Source: Osedax fenrisi (taxonomy: Eukaryota > Annelida > Polychaeta > Sabellida > Siboglinidae). Taken from it: DNA of 64,000 bases. Made by a program: the position numbers and the translations under genes. Positions 1 through 12,006 of the stretch are shown here, piece by piece (positions within the stretch are counted from its first letter, which is position 1; each line of letters begins with the position of its first letter). The notes beneath the pieces are model-generated. The model was not told where the DNA came from, did no database searches, and worked only from the letters and a program-made list of their open reading frames with translations. The DNA lies in contig OZ025241.1 in NCBI GenBank assembly GCA_964019155.1, positions 4,216,764 to 4,280,763 on the forward strand, in the 5' to 3' direction.

Positions 1-44
1 CAAACTGTCCTTTGAAAACCAAAGTAAATCAATCATATACATAA
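1..44 (+). pseudogene. 3' end of an unrecognised Asn/Lys-rich gene (copy left of the window)
   Basis: The first 44 bases equal bases 22,890-22,933. In the frame used by the better preserved copy ending at 50,410 they read PLKTKVNQSYT followed by TAA. This is therefore the C-terminal tail of a copy whose body lies left of the window. The match also shows that the tandem array extends beyond the left edge. Confidence 0.55.
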
Positions 45-1256
45 ACTAAAGAGTCTACGATATATAAAACGCATGTTAGCAATATAACAATAATTTTGAA
101 TAAAATATAATTTGAAAAAATGTATATTTTATTTTATATATTAAATTAATCATAGGTTATATATATAATAACATAGACATTATAGTTGGGTAGACTGCTA
201 TTTGTATTAATCTGCAATGCATTTTGTTTTCACCATTTAAATAATCTACATATCATAATAATTCAATGAATTAAATATATTGATTCAAATATAATTCAAT
301 GATATTCTTTATAATTTGTCAATTAATATGAAAAATATGTAAATAGTGGTTATTAATATCTAATTATAATATACATTTAATTGGAATTTTTCATATATGA
401 AATTACTTATATATTATTCTAAAATTGTGTAATCACCATTTTATATAATTTAAGCTAATTATTTAGTAAATTGATATTTAGTCATTAAATGAAAATATTA
501 TTTTTAAATAAATATTATATAACATCACTTTTTTACTAGGTTTGTTATAATTATTTTATAATATTTTATGATAAATGTACTAATTTGGCTTATACTTAAT
601 GCAATTTCGAGTCATTATAAGATGTACAATGTAATACAAATACAATGGCGGACTGTCATTCACATTGGAGAACAAATTTAATCTCTAATAGCAGTCTTCC
701 TAATTCTAATGTCTTTGTATAATAATAATATATATAACCAATTATATTATATCTATATACTCGCAAACCATCTACATAACCTATTATATGTAAATGTAAT
801 ATATTAAGTAGGTGATAAATGAGAAATTAATAAAAATTATTTGTCATAAAAATATATTTATAGATTATATTTTAAATAATTCTATATAATTCATTTTAAT
901 CTACATTATATATAATAATTAAATTTTGACCCATCAATTTTTAAATCAATATTTATGATCATAAAAAATAATAATCATATGAAAATAATATATAATATTT
1001 ATAATCTTTGAAACATTTTAAAAATCACGAGAATATATATATATAGTATACTAATATTATTATAGTATTACTTTATGTATTATATTGTCATTATCTTTCA
1101 TACATGTATATTATTAAAACTTCTTAAAATCTGTATTATATTGTATATATATATCTAGTTTTAATTATTAATATAAACATATATTGTAAAAAAGGTTTTA
1201 TTAAAGTTAATAATATTAAAAAAATGAAAGATGAGGGGAGGTTGTTATGGTTAATG
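45..1256. other. AT-rich spacer, no gene seen
   Basis: This is the spacer between the convergent Asn/Lys-rich gene and the 3' end of the GINS4 pseudogene. It is almost identical at 22,934-24,145 and recognisable but diverged at 50,411-51,647. I see no splice-consistent coding island on either strand. Confidence 0.6.
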
Positions 1257-1813
1257 TTATATAAGAATGGCATCTCCATTGTTCACAATTCTTGAGATGG
1301 GTTCGTATCTCATGAGATGCTGGTGGTCTTTGATTAGGTATATGATTTCTTCACTGAATTGGATATAGAGAAGTTAAAGCAATTCAATTATTCCGTAATT
1401 ATGAATTATAAATGTATAGGTTATATATCAATAACATGTTGATACTATATTAGTATTTTAATCAATTAGTTATTATGATTGAATGAAATATTTATATAAA
1501 TTTGTTATATTAAAATATCAATAGTTGTATAAACCTGAAGTAAAATAATTTAAATAAATTAATTATTGTTAGAAATTAATATAATAATTTCTGAATATTA
1601 TTCAGATAATATTGTTTTAATTATTAATGAAATAATAATGAGAATTAAGAATAATTATTAGATTGGTCATTCATTATACTACTTAGTTACCATACTTAAA
1701 TAATGGTTAAACTACTGGTTACCTGGTCTCTCCAGTTTCCCCCTCGAATAAAACATCGTTAACCGTATTCACCATTCTCATGAATACGTAGTTATCCATG
1801 TCAGGTTCCGTAT

Positions 1814-2150
1814 CTGTGGGCGTGTTAGTATGTAAATATGGGCGTGTTTGTGGGTGTGTTAGTATGTAAATATGGGCGTGTTTGTGGGTGTGTTAGTATG
1901 TAAATATGGGCGTATTTGTAGGCGTGTTAGTATGTAAATATGGGCGTATTTGTAGGCATGTTAGTATGTAAATATGGGCGTATTTGTAGGCATGTTAGTA
2001 TGTAAATATGGGCGTATATGTAGGCGTGTTAGTATGTAAATATGGGCGTATTTGTAGGTGTGTTAGTATGTAAATATGGGCGTATTTGTGGGAGTGTTAG
2101 TATGTAAATATGCGCGTATTTGTAGGCGTATTAGTATGTAAATATGGGTA
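1814..2150. repeat. 34-bp minisatellite in a GINS4 intron (copy A)
   Basis: About ten tandem units of roughly 34 bp contain GTTAGTATGTAAATATGGGC and a variable GTGTTTGTGGGTGT or GTATTTGTAGGC part. The array begins directly beside the acceptor of the EPDMDNYVF exon, so it occupies the 3' end of that intron. Copy B has the same array; copy C has about six units. Confidence 0.85.
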
Positions 2151-3347
2151 TTTCGATATATGTATATGTAAATGTTTCTTTATCACAGTAAAATTGTTAA
2201 TGTATCTTTGTATATAAATATGGTCTTGACTATATATGTATATATAGTGTCTGTATATGTGTATGTGATTAGAATATATATCTATATAGATGAATGCATG
2301 CCGATTGTACTACTATACTACTAACTCATCTCCTTATTGTTAATGACCTTGAGGTTAGTGGGAAGTTGTTTCACCGCGACGGTGTTTATGTGATCCGTCA
2401 TGTTGTTGTGGTAACTGTCGGATGGAGGAGGCGGAGTTACGCAGTTGAACGTTACGCTTGAACGGAAGTGGTTATGGGCTTTACAATTAAAGGGGAAACA
2501 AGTATTATTAATAATTATTTTAATTAATTTAACAAATTATAAATTATATTTCATATTACTACTTTATAATGTTTTTTAGTAACTGTGATAAAATTAAAAA
2601 ATAAATAATATATTTACAATATCTATTTTATTTTGAAATGAAGTTTGACTTTCTTTGAATTCTGTTTACCTATTATGACAACTTATTATTATGTGTGATA
2701 TCATAAAGCATTTTTTAAATAAACTGTAATAGGGTTCTCACATAAATACTGTTTTTGAGAATATAAATAATTATAAATAATCAAATGATTATAAATTGAT
2801 TATAATCTATAATTATTGATTATTATATAATATAAAATTAATTAAAATATTATTGTCACATATATATAATAGAATATCACTTATTATATAATAGAGGGAT
2901 CAGGCTAATACCTCAGTAAATATATGAGACGTTTTATGAATAGTAGATTTTTGTTAATATAATAAATTAATAAAATTACTCTTAATATATATATATATAT
3001 ATTTTAGTACAAATAATACCCTGCATACTGAGTCGAATAGCTGATTCTAAACAGTGAGGTATTAACTATAAACTATAAGTTAGTAGACCTATATATGAAA
3101 CATAATCTCCTACTAGATATGTAAGGTGAATGACTAACTCATTGGCATATTCGAGTTCTTAAGGTGAGCGTTTAACCTTGACCTCTGCGGTGTCCAGAAT
3201 GTAGCCTCAGACCTCTCAATCTACAAGGTCGTTGATGATACGTGGATCAACCTTACTATTCAACTATTTCTAGTGTACTGATATAGAGCTGGGGAGAGAG
3301 AGAGGAATAGGTTATTTATTTATATAAATTCTATTGTTAGTAAACTA

Positions 3348-3350
<3 letters not shown>

Positions 3351-3427
<77 letters not shown>
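3351..3427. repeat. (TA)n microsatellite, about 38 units
   Basis: An uninterrupted AT dinucleotide run lies inside the long GINS4 intron. The allele at the same place in copy B is about 44 bp (26,243-26,286), and copy C has only a short interrupted version near 54,370. It is one of the few clear differences between heads A and B. Confidence 0.9.
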
Positions 3428-3429
<2 letters not shown>

Positions 3430-4369
3430 CTCTGGTAGTTACTGTTTTTTTCAAGAACTTAATCAATTATAAATAAAAATATAACAATACTTTTTTTTTT
3501 TATTGTATAAGGCCCTACAATATTTATTACAGTTACAAGTATACAACTTCTTTAGGTGTCCATCTGTATACACTATTTGTATTTTAGGGGCAGGCGTAAT
3601 CTTGCCGGCATTTACATGTAAAATATAGAGGAAAATAGCTATTTTTAACAATTAATAACTTTTTTATTTATGATTATTTTTTTTATATTTTTTTTTAGTT
3701 ATCTAGATAACATTCATCTCTAGTTATATACGATATCATTAAATAATAAATGTATTATTTAATAAAGAAAAGTTAATTATAATATTAAAATTATTTAAAT
3801 ATAAATTTATGAAAATGTTGTTTATTATTTCTCAAATTATTATATTATTAATAGATATACTCAGATATTATATATTATCTGATAGTATATACTCAGAAAA
3901 TGTTATAAAGATTAATATAATAATTCAAAAGTTATTATTATTAAAAAAAAAATCACCAAAAAAAACACCAGAAATATAGGCAATATTCAATATATTTAAA
4001 GATGCTCAATTTAACAATTAAGATGCTCGCATTAATTAACATTACAATGTATTTTATTATTATTTTTACAATATACTTTATTTCTATTTTCGTTTATTTT
4101 TATAGTATCTGTTTAAATAATGTTTATGTAAACGTTTTAATTTCTTTAATTTTGTATTATTATTTTTTTATTTCAATAACATGTATCATTAGATAAATAT
4201 TTATACATTATACTTTTGAATATATATTTTCTTAAACAAATTATCAATCAATAATTATTATTATATACAACACAGGACTAAGGTATAGCAATTATTACAG
4301 TATAAAGGGGATGATCTAACTTTCTTCAGACGTATTCTCAGGTAGGAGCTTATCACGTATTCGGTCAAT

Positions 4370-5969
4370 CTGTCAATTAATAATGTATAGTAGGATATGT
4401 GACGTAGTTTTGTATCATAACAAATGTTTAAATGATATCTGATTAATCATTATTGTCATGTGATAATCATGATTGTCACTGGTTAATCGATGTGTTAATA
4501 ATTATGTGATCATAAATATGTTGAATTGATAGTTAGCTAAAATGTTAATATAATTTATTTATAATGTAATTGACAGTGAATTAAATATATGAAATATCTG
4601 TATTTTTTCCATATTAAAATATGTATAGGCATTTTAAAAGTTCTGGCGCATGTCGAATTCTGCCTATAAAATAAATGATGCAATAGTGATAGAAATACTC
4701 TAAACAGTAACTGCTATCTTAAGTATCAATATCTGTCAAACTAAACCAGCTTAATGTACAGTAACATGTATATTTAATAAAGTGTTTATTCTAGTATATA
4801 TATATATATACACCTGCAAGTATACTTGCAATGTTAAGTTTAACGTTAACACAATATCAATATATCGCATACCTATATGATTAAGATGAAATGTAAGAGG
4901 ACTACATATCCAATGTTGTAAATATAGCGCACTTCACTTTAGATGACCAACGCACTACATCCGCTTGTAGTCAGGTATAGAATGAGCATACGATGTTCAG
5001 CTTCCATCAGTTATAGCATGCTAAGAGCTAAAAGAGTGCACTCTTTTCATGTACATCTGTTAATGTACATTGTTATTTTGTATTCTATTTAGATTAAGAA
5101 ACATACTAAACTTTGGAATGAGTAGAATAATATCTTGCTGAACATAGTAGTATGAATACTTTTATTTAAGTTACATACGTTCTTTGTATGCATATTTTAC
5201 CTGCTTCATTACTATCTTGTGCGCAATATTATATTAATTTCAATTCGAACATTGTATTATGGGTATTTTGAGATGCAGTAACAAGATATATCACATGAAC
5301 AAGATAACTTCAATAATAATTATAATAGAAACAAAGAGATGTGGTCGGCTCAGCAAATGTATTCTGACTCATATAATGGTGCAGAATTATTAATTCACTA
5401 GGGGTATTAATAATAGTAGTCAGTTTACACACAAAATTAAGACTTTGTAATAATAATAGTTACATTGTATTTATATTATATAATGTAAATTATGATATAA
5501 TATTAGAGATCAAGAATAGAACATTACTAATATTAGTATTCTATTTGATAAATTTAATTATCTATTTAAATATAAAGTTTGAATTAATTTTGTCTCTAAA
5601 GGCATGTTAAAGGCGTATTTGTGTTAAAATGAAATAGATTTATAAAAGTAAATAACTATAAAATGTATACAAATTGTATTAATAAGAATTTTTAAACATA
5701 TTTTGAACAATATAATTAACATTAGTATACCAACATATATTATATAATATTAAAATTAAAATAATACATAAAAATTCAACAATATTTACATATAAAGTAC
5801 ATTATTTTAAATCTACTATTCAGTTTTGTAGATGAATATAATTATAATATAGATCATATACAATAAAATAACGTATATAAATAAAATGATCACAATATAA
5901 TAAAACTATAATTTAAATTAATTTAATTTTGATAAAATATAGTAATAAAATATTAAAAATAATAGCATT
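4370..5969. other. Upstream GINS4 region and kelch 3' flank, mostly no feature
   Basis: This stretch lies between the first secure GINS4 exon and the 3' end of the kelch gene. On the minus strand near 5405-5345 a frame reads NTPSELIILHHYMSQNTFAE, which resembles the start of SLD5 proteins (TPAEL, then WMNE, then FAP). It has no ATG and no clear splice sites, so I treat it as a possible decayed first exon only. An 18-bp perfect palindrome, AAAAGAGTGCACTCTTTT, lies at 5030-5047. Nothing else is recognised. Confidence 0.35.
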
Positions 5970-7301
5970 TTACATCATAATTAAATATTCTTCATACTTA
6001 ATATTAGAATATTTCAATTTGCTAGTATAATTATCTAATGAAATACAATATATGTTACTATCTTTATACTTATAAAATAAGCGTGCATTACTATCATAAA
6101 CAGTATTATCTTTAGTTATATCATTGAATACATAAGTGTTTATTGTATTCCATTGATTAGTGTGTATATGGTAACTCTCTATATTAGTAACTGTATTACC
6201 TATATTCTTACCACCAATAGCATACATAATATTCCCATATTTCACTGCAATATGTCTTTCTCTACCATTTTCTAAAGGTGCCATAGATTCCCATATATCA
6301 TCTTTATAACGAATAACTTTAGTAATACAGCCATTATCCAGCCTATATCCACCAATTACATAAATGTCACTATTATAAATAATGGTGGCATGATTACATA
6401 CACCGTATGGTAATGTTGGACCTACTGACCATTCATCTGTACTAGTGTTATAAATCATTACTTTATCTATATCAACTTTATTATCAATACATGTACCACC
6501 TATAGTAATTAGATTACCATCACACATTTCATTAATAGTAGGTGGGAAATCTACATGAAATAAATAATCTTTAGGGTATTGACAATTAATTATAATATTA
6601 GCGAGCTTATTGTATTTAAACATTTTACCTATACTACAGCATAATATATACAAGTTATTAGATTTTGTATAAATAACATTACTTACTTTACCAAAGTCAT
6701 GTTTAATTAAAGCAGTATTAGTTTTTACATCATAAATTCCATCAGTACTTATTATATATAATGAATGTATACTACATTGTATATTATTAAAGTTAGGTTG
6801 ATTTCCATACTTAATTAATAAATCTAAAGTTTCAGGGTTATTATTAATACAATTTCTTACCGAAATATTAATATTAATATCTTTAATTATGTTATTAAGA
6901 TCAATATTACCAGTATCGATATCTTTATTAGTGATCATTAATTCATTACTGCATAAATTCAAATGTATAAATTTAAATAATTCTTCTGCATGCTTCATTC
7001 TATCATTTAAATCGTATTGCAACCATATCGTCAATGCTTTCACAATAGAATATTCATCCTCTATTCTAAATAAATTTTCGGATAATGATATTTTCAATTC
7101 ATCAAAAGTATATTTTAGAAATATATAATTTTCAATTGAATTTTTAAATATTGATTCTAATTTATTCTTAATGATAATTATATAATCTTTTACTTTTAAT
7201 GATAAATCATATTTATAAATTAGATCCAGTAGTATACTTTCAGGATGTTCAGATAAATATTCAGTTAGGAATTTATCACATTTTTCTGATAATTCTTTCA
7301 T
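5970..7301 (-). CDS. BTB-BACK-kelch protein, exon 3 (BACK and kelch), copy A
   Basis: The exon codes 443 residues and is fully open. Residues 1-100 form a BACK domain (ELSEKCDKFLTEYL start; the block EYSIVKALTIWLQYDL). Residues 160-430 form kelch repeats with Gly-Gly and Trp signatures (GNLITIGG, STDEW, IYVIGG, IMYAIGG, TNQW). BTB-BACK-kelch proteins are typically adaptors of cullin-3 ubiquitin ligases, with the kelch propeller binding substrate; that role is inferred from architecture. The apparent ATG at 7301 is probably internal: CTAATCAG immediately precedes it and acts as a phase-0 splice acceptor joining exon 2, giving the expected NYLQ-MKELSEKC junction between BTB and BACK. It differs from copy B at three residues only. 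Its own exon 1 is not visible, so expression is uncertain. Confidence 0.85.
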   Translation of the reverse strand: MKELSEKCDKFLTEYLSEHPESILLDLIYKYDLSLKVKDYIIIIKNKLESIFKNSIENYIFLKYTFDELKISLSENLFRIEDEYSIVKALTIWLQYDLNDRMKHAEELFKFIHLNLCSNELMITNKDIDTGNIDLNNIIKDININISVRNCINNNPETLDLLIKYGNQPNFNNIQCSIHSLYIISTDGIYDVKTNTALIKHDFGKVSNVIYTKSNNLYILCCSIGKMFKYNKLANIIINCQYPKDYLFHVDFPPTINEMCDGNLITIGGTCIDNKVDIDKVMIYNTSTDEWSVGPTLPYGVCNHATIIYNSDIYVIGGYRLDNGCITKVIRYKDDIWESMAPLENGRERHIAVKYGNIMYAIGGKNIGNTVTNIESYHIHTNQWNTINTYVFNDITKDNTVYDSNARLFYKYKDSNIYCISLDNYTSKLKYSNIKYEEYLIMM

Positions 7302-7593
7302 CTGATTAGAATAATATTTGTATTAACAAATTTATAATTTAAAATATATAATTTGTTGAAAATACTACAAATAATTATCCAAAGTGGTCAAGCTTAACTG
7401 GGCTTTATATAAGAATATAATTTAAAAATGTTAATTATATATATCTAGCTAAAATGCTATATTTTAATATTTTTATAAATAAAAATATATATAATATTTA
7501 AACAAATCACTATTGCTCGTATAAACGATATATAGCTAGCCCCTCCCCTTTTGGTTAATTATTAAATTATTTTCTGAATTATATATTGTAATA

Positions 7594-7633
<40 letters not shown>

Positions 7634-7680
7634 TTAATTATAAAATGATTTTCTGAATTATATATTATAATACTAAATCT

Positions 7681-7726
<46 letters not shown>

Positions 7727-8116
7727 CATAATGTGGAAATATTAATTAGTTAGTCTTCATTGCATTATTTCATGCTTGCATCCCCAAATAAAATAAAAAA
7801 TATAATCATGCGTTTAGAGTATATATTAATTACAACAAACGAAGTTATTATTATAATTTAATGATAATTTATTGATTATACTGAAATGCATACAATTATA
7901 GATAAACAATAATATATATCACTACATAATATTATAACTAATGATTTATTAAATATATAGTAATTAATAATATGAATCAGGTTGATTAATCAATATTCAA
8001 TGAATACTATTTAATATATCTTATTATATCAGCAATACAGTATATATAATAGTATTTATAGAAATATAAACAATTATATTATATATTATAATAACATTAT
8101 ATAATGAGAGGTAAAC

Positions 8117-8320
8117 CTGAAGATAATTGGAAATTTCAATGAGTGATGAAATATTATCAACTGATAATTTTAAATCTCCGGAATATAGGTAGTCAATAAG
8201 TTCGCTGAATGATTTATTTTCAAAGGTAAAGTTGACCCGATTATTTCTTGTTTCAATGACATCATTAGATAGTAAGGCTTTGAAGTAATGACTCTCATAT
8301 GCAATTATGATTTTATGCAC
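8117..8320 (-). CDS. BTB-BACK-kelch protein, exon 2 (BTB core), copy A
   Basis: This is a 204-bp, 68-codon exon, phase 0 at both ends. It is bounded by the acceptor TTATTTTAG before GTGCATAAAATC and by the donor after CTTCAG (GTTTAC). It encodes the BTB core: VHKIIIAYESHYFKALL, then FSELIDYLYSGDL, ending ISNYLQ. Apparent coding beyond 8117 is intron read-through. The intron to exon 3 is 815 bp and contains two (TA)n runs. Upstream, where exon 1 should lie, there is a minisatellite instead (8,460 onward), so this copy probably lost its normal first exon. One residue (Lys instead of Thr in GDLKLSV) separates it from copy B. Confidence 0.82.
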
Positions 8321-8396
8321 CTAAAATAATAATTTGATAAAAATATATTGGTATATATTAATATATTTAAATGTTCTTATATATATATATATATGA

Positions 8397-8439
<43 letters not shown>

Positions 8440-8459
8440 GTATGTGAGTTAAACATTTC

Positions 8460-9070
8460 CCAGTATTCAAAACTCGTGTTTAACTTGGATTTATCTCGAG
8501 TTTAAAACTCGTGTTTAGCTCGGTAATTTGGTAACACTTTAAACACCAGCTAGATCCCAGTTTAACTCGAGTTAAATCCAAGTTTAAATCTAGCTAAATC
8601 CAAGTTAACTCGAGCTAAATCCCAGTTAAATCCAAGTTTACTCGAGTTAAATCCAAGTTAACTCGAGTTAAATCCAAGTTTACTCGAGTTAAATCCAAGT
8701 TAACTCGAGTTAAATCCCAGTTTTACTCTAGCTAAATCCCAGTTAAATCCAAGTTTACTCGAGTTAAATCCAAGTTTTACTCTAGCTAAATCCCAGTTAA
8801 ATCCAAGTTTACTCGAGATAAATCCAAGTTAACTCGAGTTAAATCCAAGTTTAACTCTAGCTAAATACAAGTTTACTCGAGTTAAATCCTAGTTAAACCA
8901 AAGTTTATCTCTAGCTAAATCCAATTTTACTCGAGTTAAATCCTAGTTAAACCCAAGTTTAAATCTAGCTAAATCCAAGTTTACTCAAGTTAAATGCAGC
9001 TTACATCGATCTAAATCCAAGTTCAACTCGAGACAAATGAAGTTCAATCCAAGTTCAGCTCGAGATTAAT
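8460..9070. repeat. CTCGAG-rich minisatellite (copy A)
   Basis: Tandem, imperfect units of about 20 bp are built on TTTACTCGAGTTAAATCCAA with variants CTAGCTAAATCCCAG and AACTCGAG. Units alternate in higher-order pairs and triplets. The array directly follows the kelch exon 2 acceptor flank and a (TA)n run. It is absent from the corresponding introns at 41.4 kb and 59.3 kb, so it arrived in the ancestor of heads A and B. Confidence 0.85.
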
Positions 9071-9660
9071 CCAAATTAAATAAGTTAGCAAAATTAAAAT
9101 AACTATAATATAATTAATTATAGCTTACATCAAGAAGAATAGAGGATAATACAAATTCATGACCGGTTAAATCCAAGGAAGTTTTCAGAAATCAGTTTAT
9201 TTATTTATAAGTTAGCATAACGTTCAAAGAATATATACATATATATCAACATTTCATTATAACTACTCTACTAAAATAAATATTTATGTTTATAAATTAA
9301 AATATATTTCAATATATATTATAATAATAATACTATACTAATATTTATTATTTTACTACTAAATATGAATATATTATATTTAATTTGAGTTAAATTAATA
9401 TAATTGTTAATAAATACAAAATGTAAAACATAAATTTATTTGTAAACCTTTTATTATTTTTAAAAAAAATTTCTATAATATTAGTTGTTTCCGTCGAAGT
9501 GGCTTCCTTGTGTATTTGGGATGCAGCTTCTGTAAGTTGAATTAAATTAATAAATATGAGAATATGTAAAAAAAATATAGGAATGTAAAATTAATATACA
9601 GAATATATATATATATATTGATATCTTATATTAGTTTTATATACATTGTTGTGCCATATA
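9071..9660. other. AT-rich spacer between two minisatellites
   Basis: It is nearly identical at 31,976-32,560. It contains a slightly GC-richer island, GTTGTTTCCGTCGAAGTGGC, followed by TTCCTTGTGTATTTGGGATG, near 9,484-9,525. No reading frame is supported. Confidence 0.5.
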
Positions 9661-9663
9661 AAA

Positions 9664-11022
9664 AATAAATACACTTCGAAGGTTTCAAATAGTATTATTT
9701 TTATTAAATTATTCATTTTGAAGGTTTGAAATAGTAAATAAATACACTTCAAAGGTTTTAAATAATATTATGTGTATTAAATCATGTATTCAAAGTTTTC
9801 AAATAGTTATATTATTCATTTCTAATGTGTAAAATACTCTTCGAAGGTTATAAATAGTATTATTTGTATTAAATCGTGTATTCAAAGTTTTCATATAGTT
9901 AAATTAAGTATTTGAAGGTTTGAAATAGTAAATAAATACACTTCGAAGGTTTGAAATAGTAATTAAATACACTTCGAAGGTTATAAATAATATTATTTAT
10001 ATTAAATTTAGTATTCAAAGTTTTCAAATAGTTATATTATTCATAGTAAATAAATACACTTCGAAGGTTTGAAATAGTAATTAAATACACTTCGAAGGTT
10101 ATAAATAATATTATTTATATTAAATTTAGTATTCAAAGTTTTCAAATAGTTATATTATTCATTTCTAATGTGTAAAATACACTTCGAAGGTTATAAATAT
10201 TATTATTTGTATTAAATCATGTATTCAAAGTTTTCTTATAGTTAAATTAAGTATTTGAAGGTTTGAATAGTAAATAAATACACTTCGAAGGTTTGAAATA
10301 GTAAATAAATACACTTCGAAGGTTATAAATAGTATTATTTGTATTAAATCATGTATTCAAAGTTTTCATATAGTTAAATTAAGTATTTGAAGGTTTTGAA
10401 TAGTAAATAAATACACTTCGAAGGTTTGAAATAGTAAAAAATACACTTCGAAGGTTATAAATAGTATTATTTGTATTAAATCATGTATTCAAAGTTTTCA
10501 TATAGTTAAATTAAGTATTTGAAGGTTTTGAATAGTAAATAAATACACTTCGAAGGTTTTAAATAATATTATGTGTATTCAATTTAGTATTCAAAGTTTT
10601 ATAATATTTAAATTATTCATTTCTAATGTGTGAAATACACTTCGAAGGTTATAAATAGTATTACATGTATTCAATCGTGTATTCAAAGTTTTTATATAGT
10701 TAAATTAAGTATTTGAAGGTTTTGAATAATAAATAAATACACTTCGAAGGTTTGAAATAGTAAATAAATACACTTCGAAAGTTATAAATAGTATTATTTG
10801 TATTAAATCATGTATTCAAAGTTTTCATATAGTTAAATTAAGTATTTGAAGGTTTTGAATAGTAAATAAATACACTTCGAAGGTTTGAAATAGTAAATAA
10901 ATACACTTCGAAGATTATAAATAATATTATTTGTATTAAATTTAGTATTCAAAGTTTTCAAATAGTTATATTATTCATTTCTAATGTGTAAAATATACTT
11001 CGAAGGTTATAAATAGTAAACA
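9664..11022. repeat. TTCGAAGG satellite-like tandem array (copy A)
   Basis: The basic unit is about 30-35 bp (AAATACACTTCGAAGGTTTG followed by AAATAGTAAAT). Units are grouped into higher-order repeats of roughly 190 bp that also contain GTATTCAAAGTTTTCA and TTAAGTATTTGAAGG. The array is about 1.36 kb here and only about 0.42 kb in copy B (32,563-32,985), with near-identical flanks, so it expanded or contracted after the A/B duplication. Confidence 0.85.
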
Positions 11023-11029
11023 ACATACA

Positions 11030-11462
11030 ACCAAACTTCAAGTTAGGCGGTGACTATATGTGTATATCAAATGCAACCTTTACGCTCTATTGCACAATCA
11101 AATATATTCTGAACGATTAACATCTATATAAATATAATATATATATATATATATATATATACCTATAAATAAATAATCATGAAAATACGGGTATGTGTGT
11201 GTGTGTGTGTTCTCGCGTATGTAAGTATGTATGTACATTGTACATGTATGTGTGTATATGTATGTTTTAATTAACAAAACTTAAATGTGTGTGTGTGTAT
11301 GTGTGTTATGTGTGAATACACGTGCGTGTTTGTATATATATATATATATATAGATTTGAAACACTATTGTTTTACACTTTACACTATAAAAATATACATC
11401 CTATATCACATATGTGATAGGTAAAAATTTAAGAATAATGCATTGACACGTTGCAGTGGGAA

Positions 11463-11504
<42 letters not shown>

Positions 11505-11516
11505 TATATGTATATC
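11030..11516. repeat. Dispersed repeat R with (TG)n tracts
   Basis: This is a family with the landmarks CTTCAAGTTAGGCGGTGACT, CTCTATTGCACAATCAAA, a (TG)n tract, and GACACGTTGCAGTGGGAA. Other copies lie at 13,870-14,280, 16,010-16,230 (3' part), inverted at 16,620-16,790, 32,990-33,475 and 33,530-33,825 (3' part). The shared internal order shows a mobile or tandemly spread repeat; I cannot assign a class. Confidence 0.7.
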
Positions 11517-11945
11517 TGGGTACCCAGTAAACAACAGATTCAACTTTGCGTAATATTTGCGCATTTTTTGTTTCTATTTTATTGCAATATGAATAAAATA
11601 AAATAAAATAGTCTAGTGCGCAATAAATACGCAAAGTAGAATGGTATGAACTACAGACGTAGAAATAGTGCCTCTTTAATGTTATTTAACGATTATGTTA
11701 ATAATTTAACTGTTAAATTACGCAAGTCATATTATTCGCTATATAAACGAATACAATTATCGAGTAATTCACTAATTGTTCAATTATATGAATATAATAT
11801 TGTGTTCCCATCGCCACTGTTTACCATGTGGTATAACTCATTGTTTGTATAGTATTTTAAATTTCGTTTCTTAGATTAATTGTTTTTTTTTAGTTTATTC
11901 TTTTTAATTTTCGTTTATATTCTATGGACCTCTATATTTAATGTC

Positions 11946-11977
<32 letters not shown>
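11517..11977 (+). mobile_element. Possible LINE 3' fragment with (AAAT)n tail
   Basis: The segment interrupts the R repeat relative to copy B, which continues CTGGGTATAT at 33,471. It ends in AAATAAATAAATAAATAAAT just before a (TA)n run, the kind of tail used by many non-LTR retrotransposons. A 68-codon frame (11,646-11,852) is present but I do not recognise it as reverse transcriptase. Identification rests on the tail and the interruption only. Confidence 0.35.

Positions 11978-12006
<29 letters not shown>

Larger units (their letters stand above)
1257..4369 (-). pseudogene. GINS4: GINS4 (SLD5) pseudogene, copy A, five exons readable
   Basis: SLD5/GINS4 is a subunit of the GINS complex, which with Cdc45 and MCM2-7 forms the replicative helicase. 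Translated minus-strand islands give, 5' to 3': 4369-4321 (YVISSYLRIRLKK), 3220-3139 (IEK, then YILDTAEVKVK), 2414-2326 (VAVKQLPTNLK), 1813-1723 (EPDMDNYVFMRM) and 1353-1257 (IIDLIKDHQHLMRYEP, ending AILI then TAA). These match the conserved SLD5 blocks in order and spacing. The exons have GT donors (GTTAGA, GTTAGT, GTTAGT, GTAACC) and CAG/TAG acceptors, and in the unbroken state the phases are compatible. This copy is broken in the 3139-3220 exon: one base is missing relative to copy C, and TGA and TAA stand where C has TGC and CAA. About 85 N-terminal residues are not securely found. It lies just downstream of the kelch gene on the same strand. Confidence 0.85.

Noticed and set aside
3463..3651. 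62-codon minus-strand frame with PAPKIQI (also 26,322-26,510) as an exon
   Set aside because: It has a stop after NCNK in copy C, no splice sites of the right phase, and does not match the missing SLD5 N-terminus.
4002..4196. 64-codon hydrophobic frame (also 26,861-27,055) as a small membrane protein
   Set aside because: It lies in a GINS4 intron. A and B are identical only because they are recent duplicates, and the frame is broken by indels in copy C (near 55,040-55,140).
6889..7128. Plus-strand frames opposite kelch exon 3 (also 29,748-30,044 and 57,845-58,141)
   Set aside because: They are shadows of the conserved coding strand.
5970..8320. Kelch genes as endogenised poxvirus-type kelch genes
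   Set aside because: They have two phase-0 introns at BTB/BACK borders, sit beside a host replication gene and have a canonical animal BTB-BACK-kelch layout. A host origin is simpler.
11401..11634. Frames running through (TG)n, (CA)n or (TA)n tracts (also 33,355-33,537, 14,484-14,699, 43,492-43,689)
   Set aside because: They are open only because dinucleotide repeats lack stops; the peptides are simple repeats.
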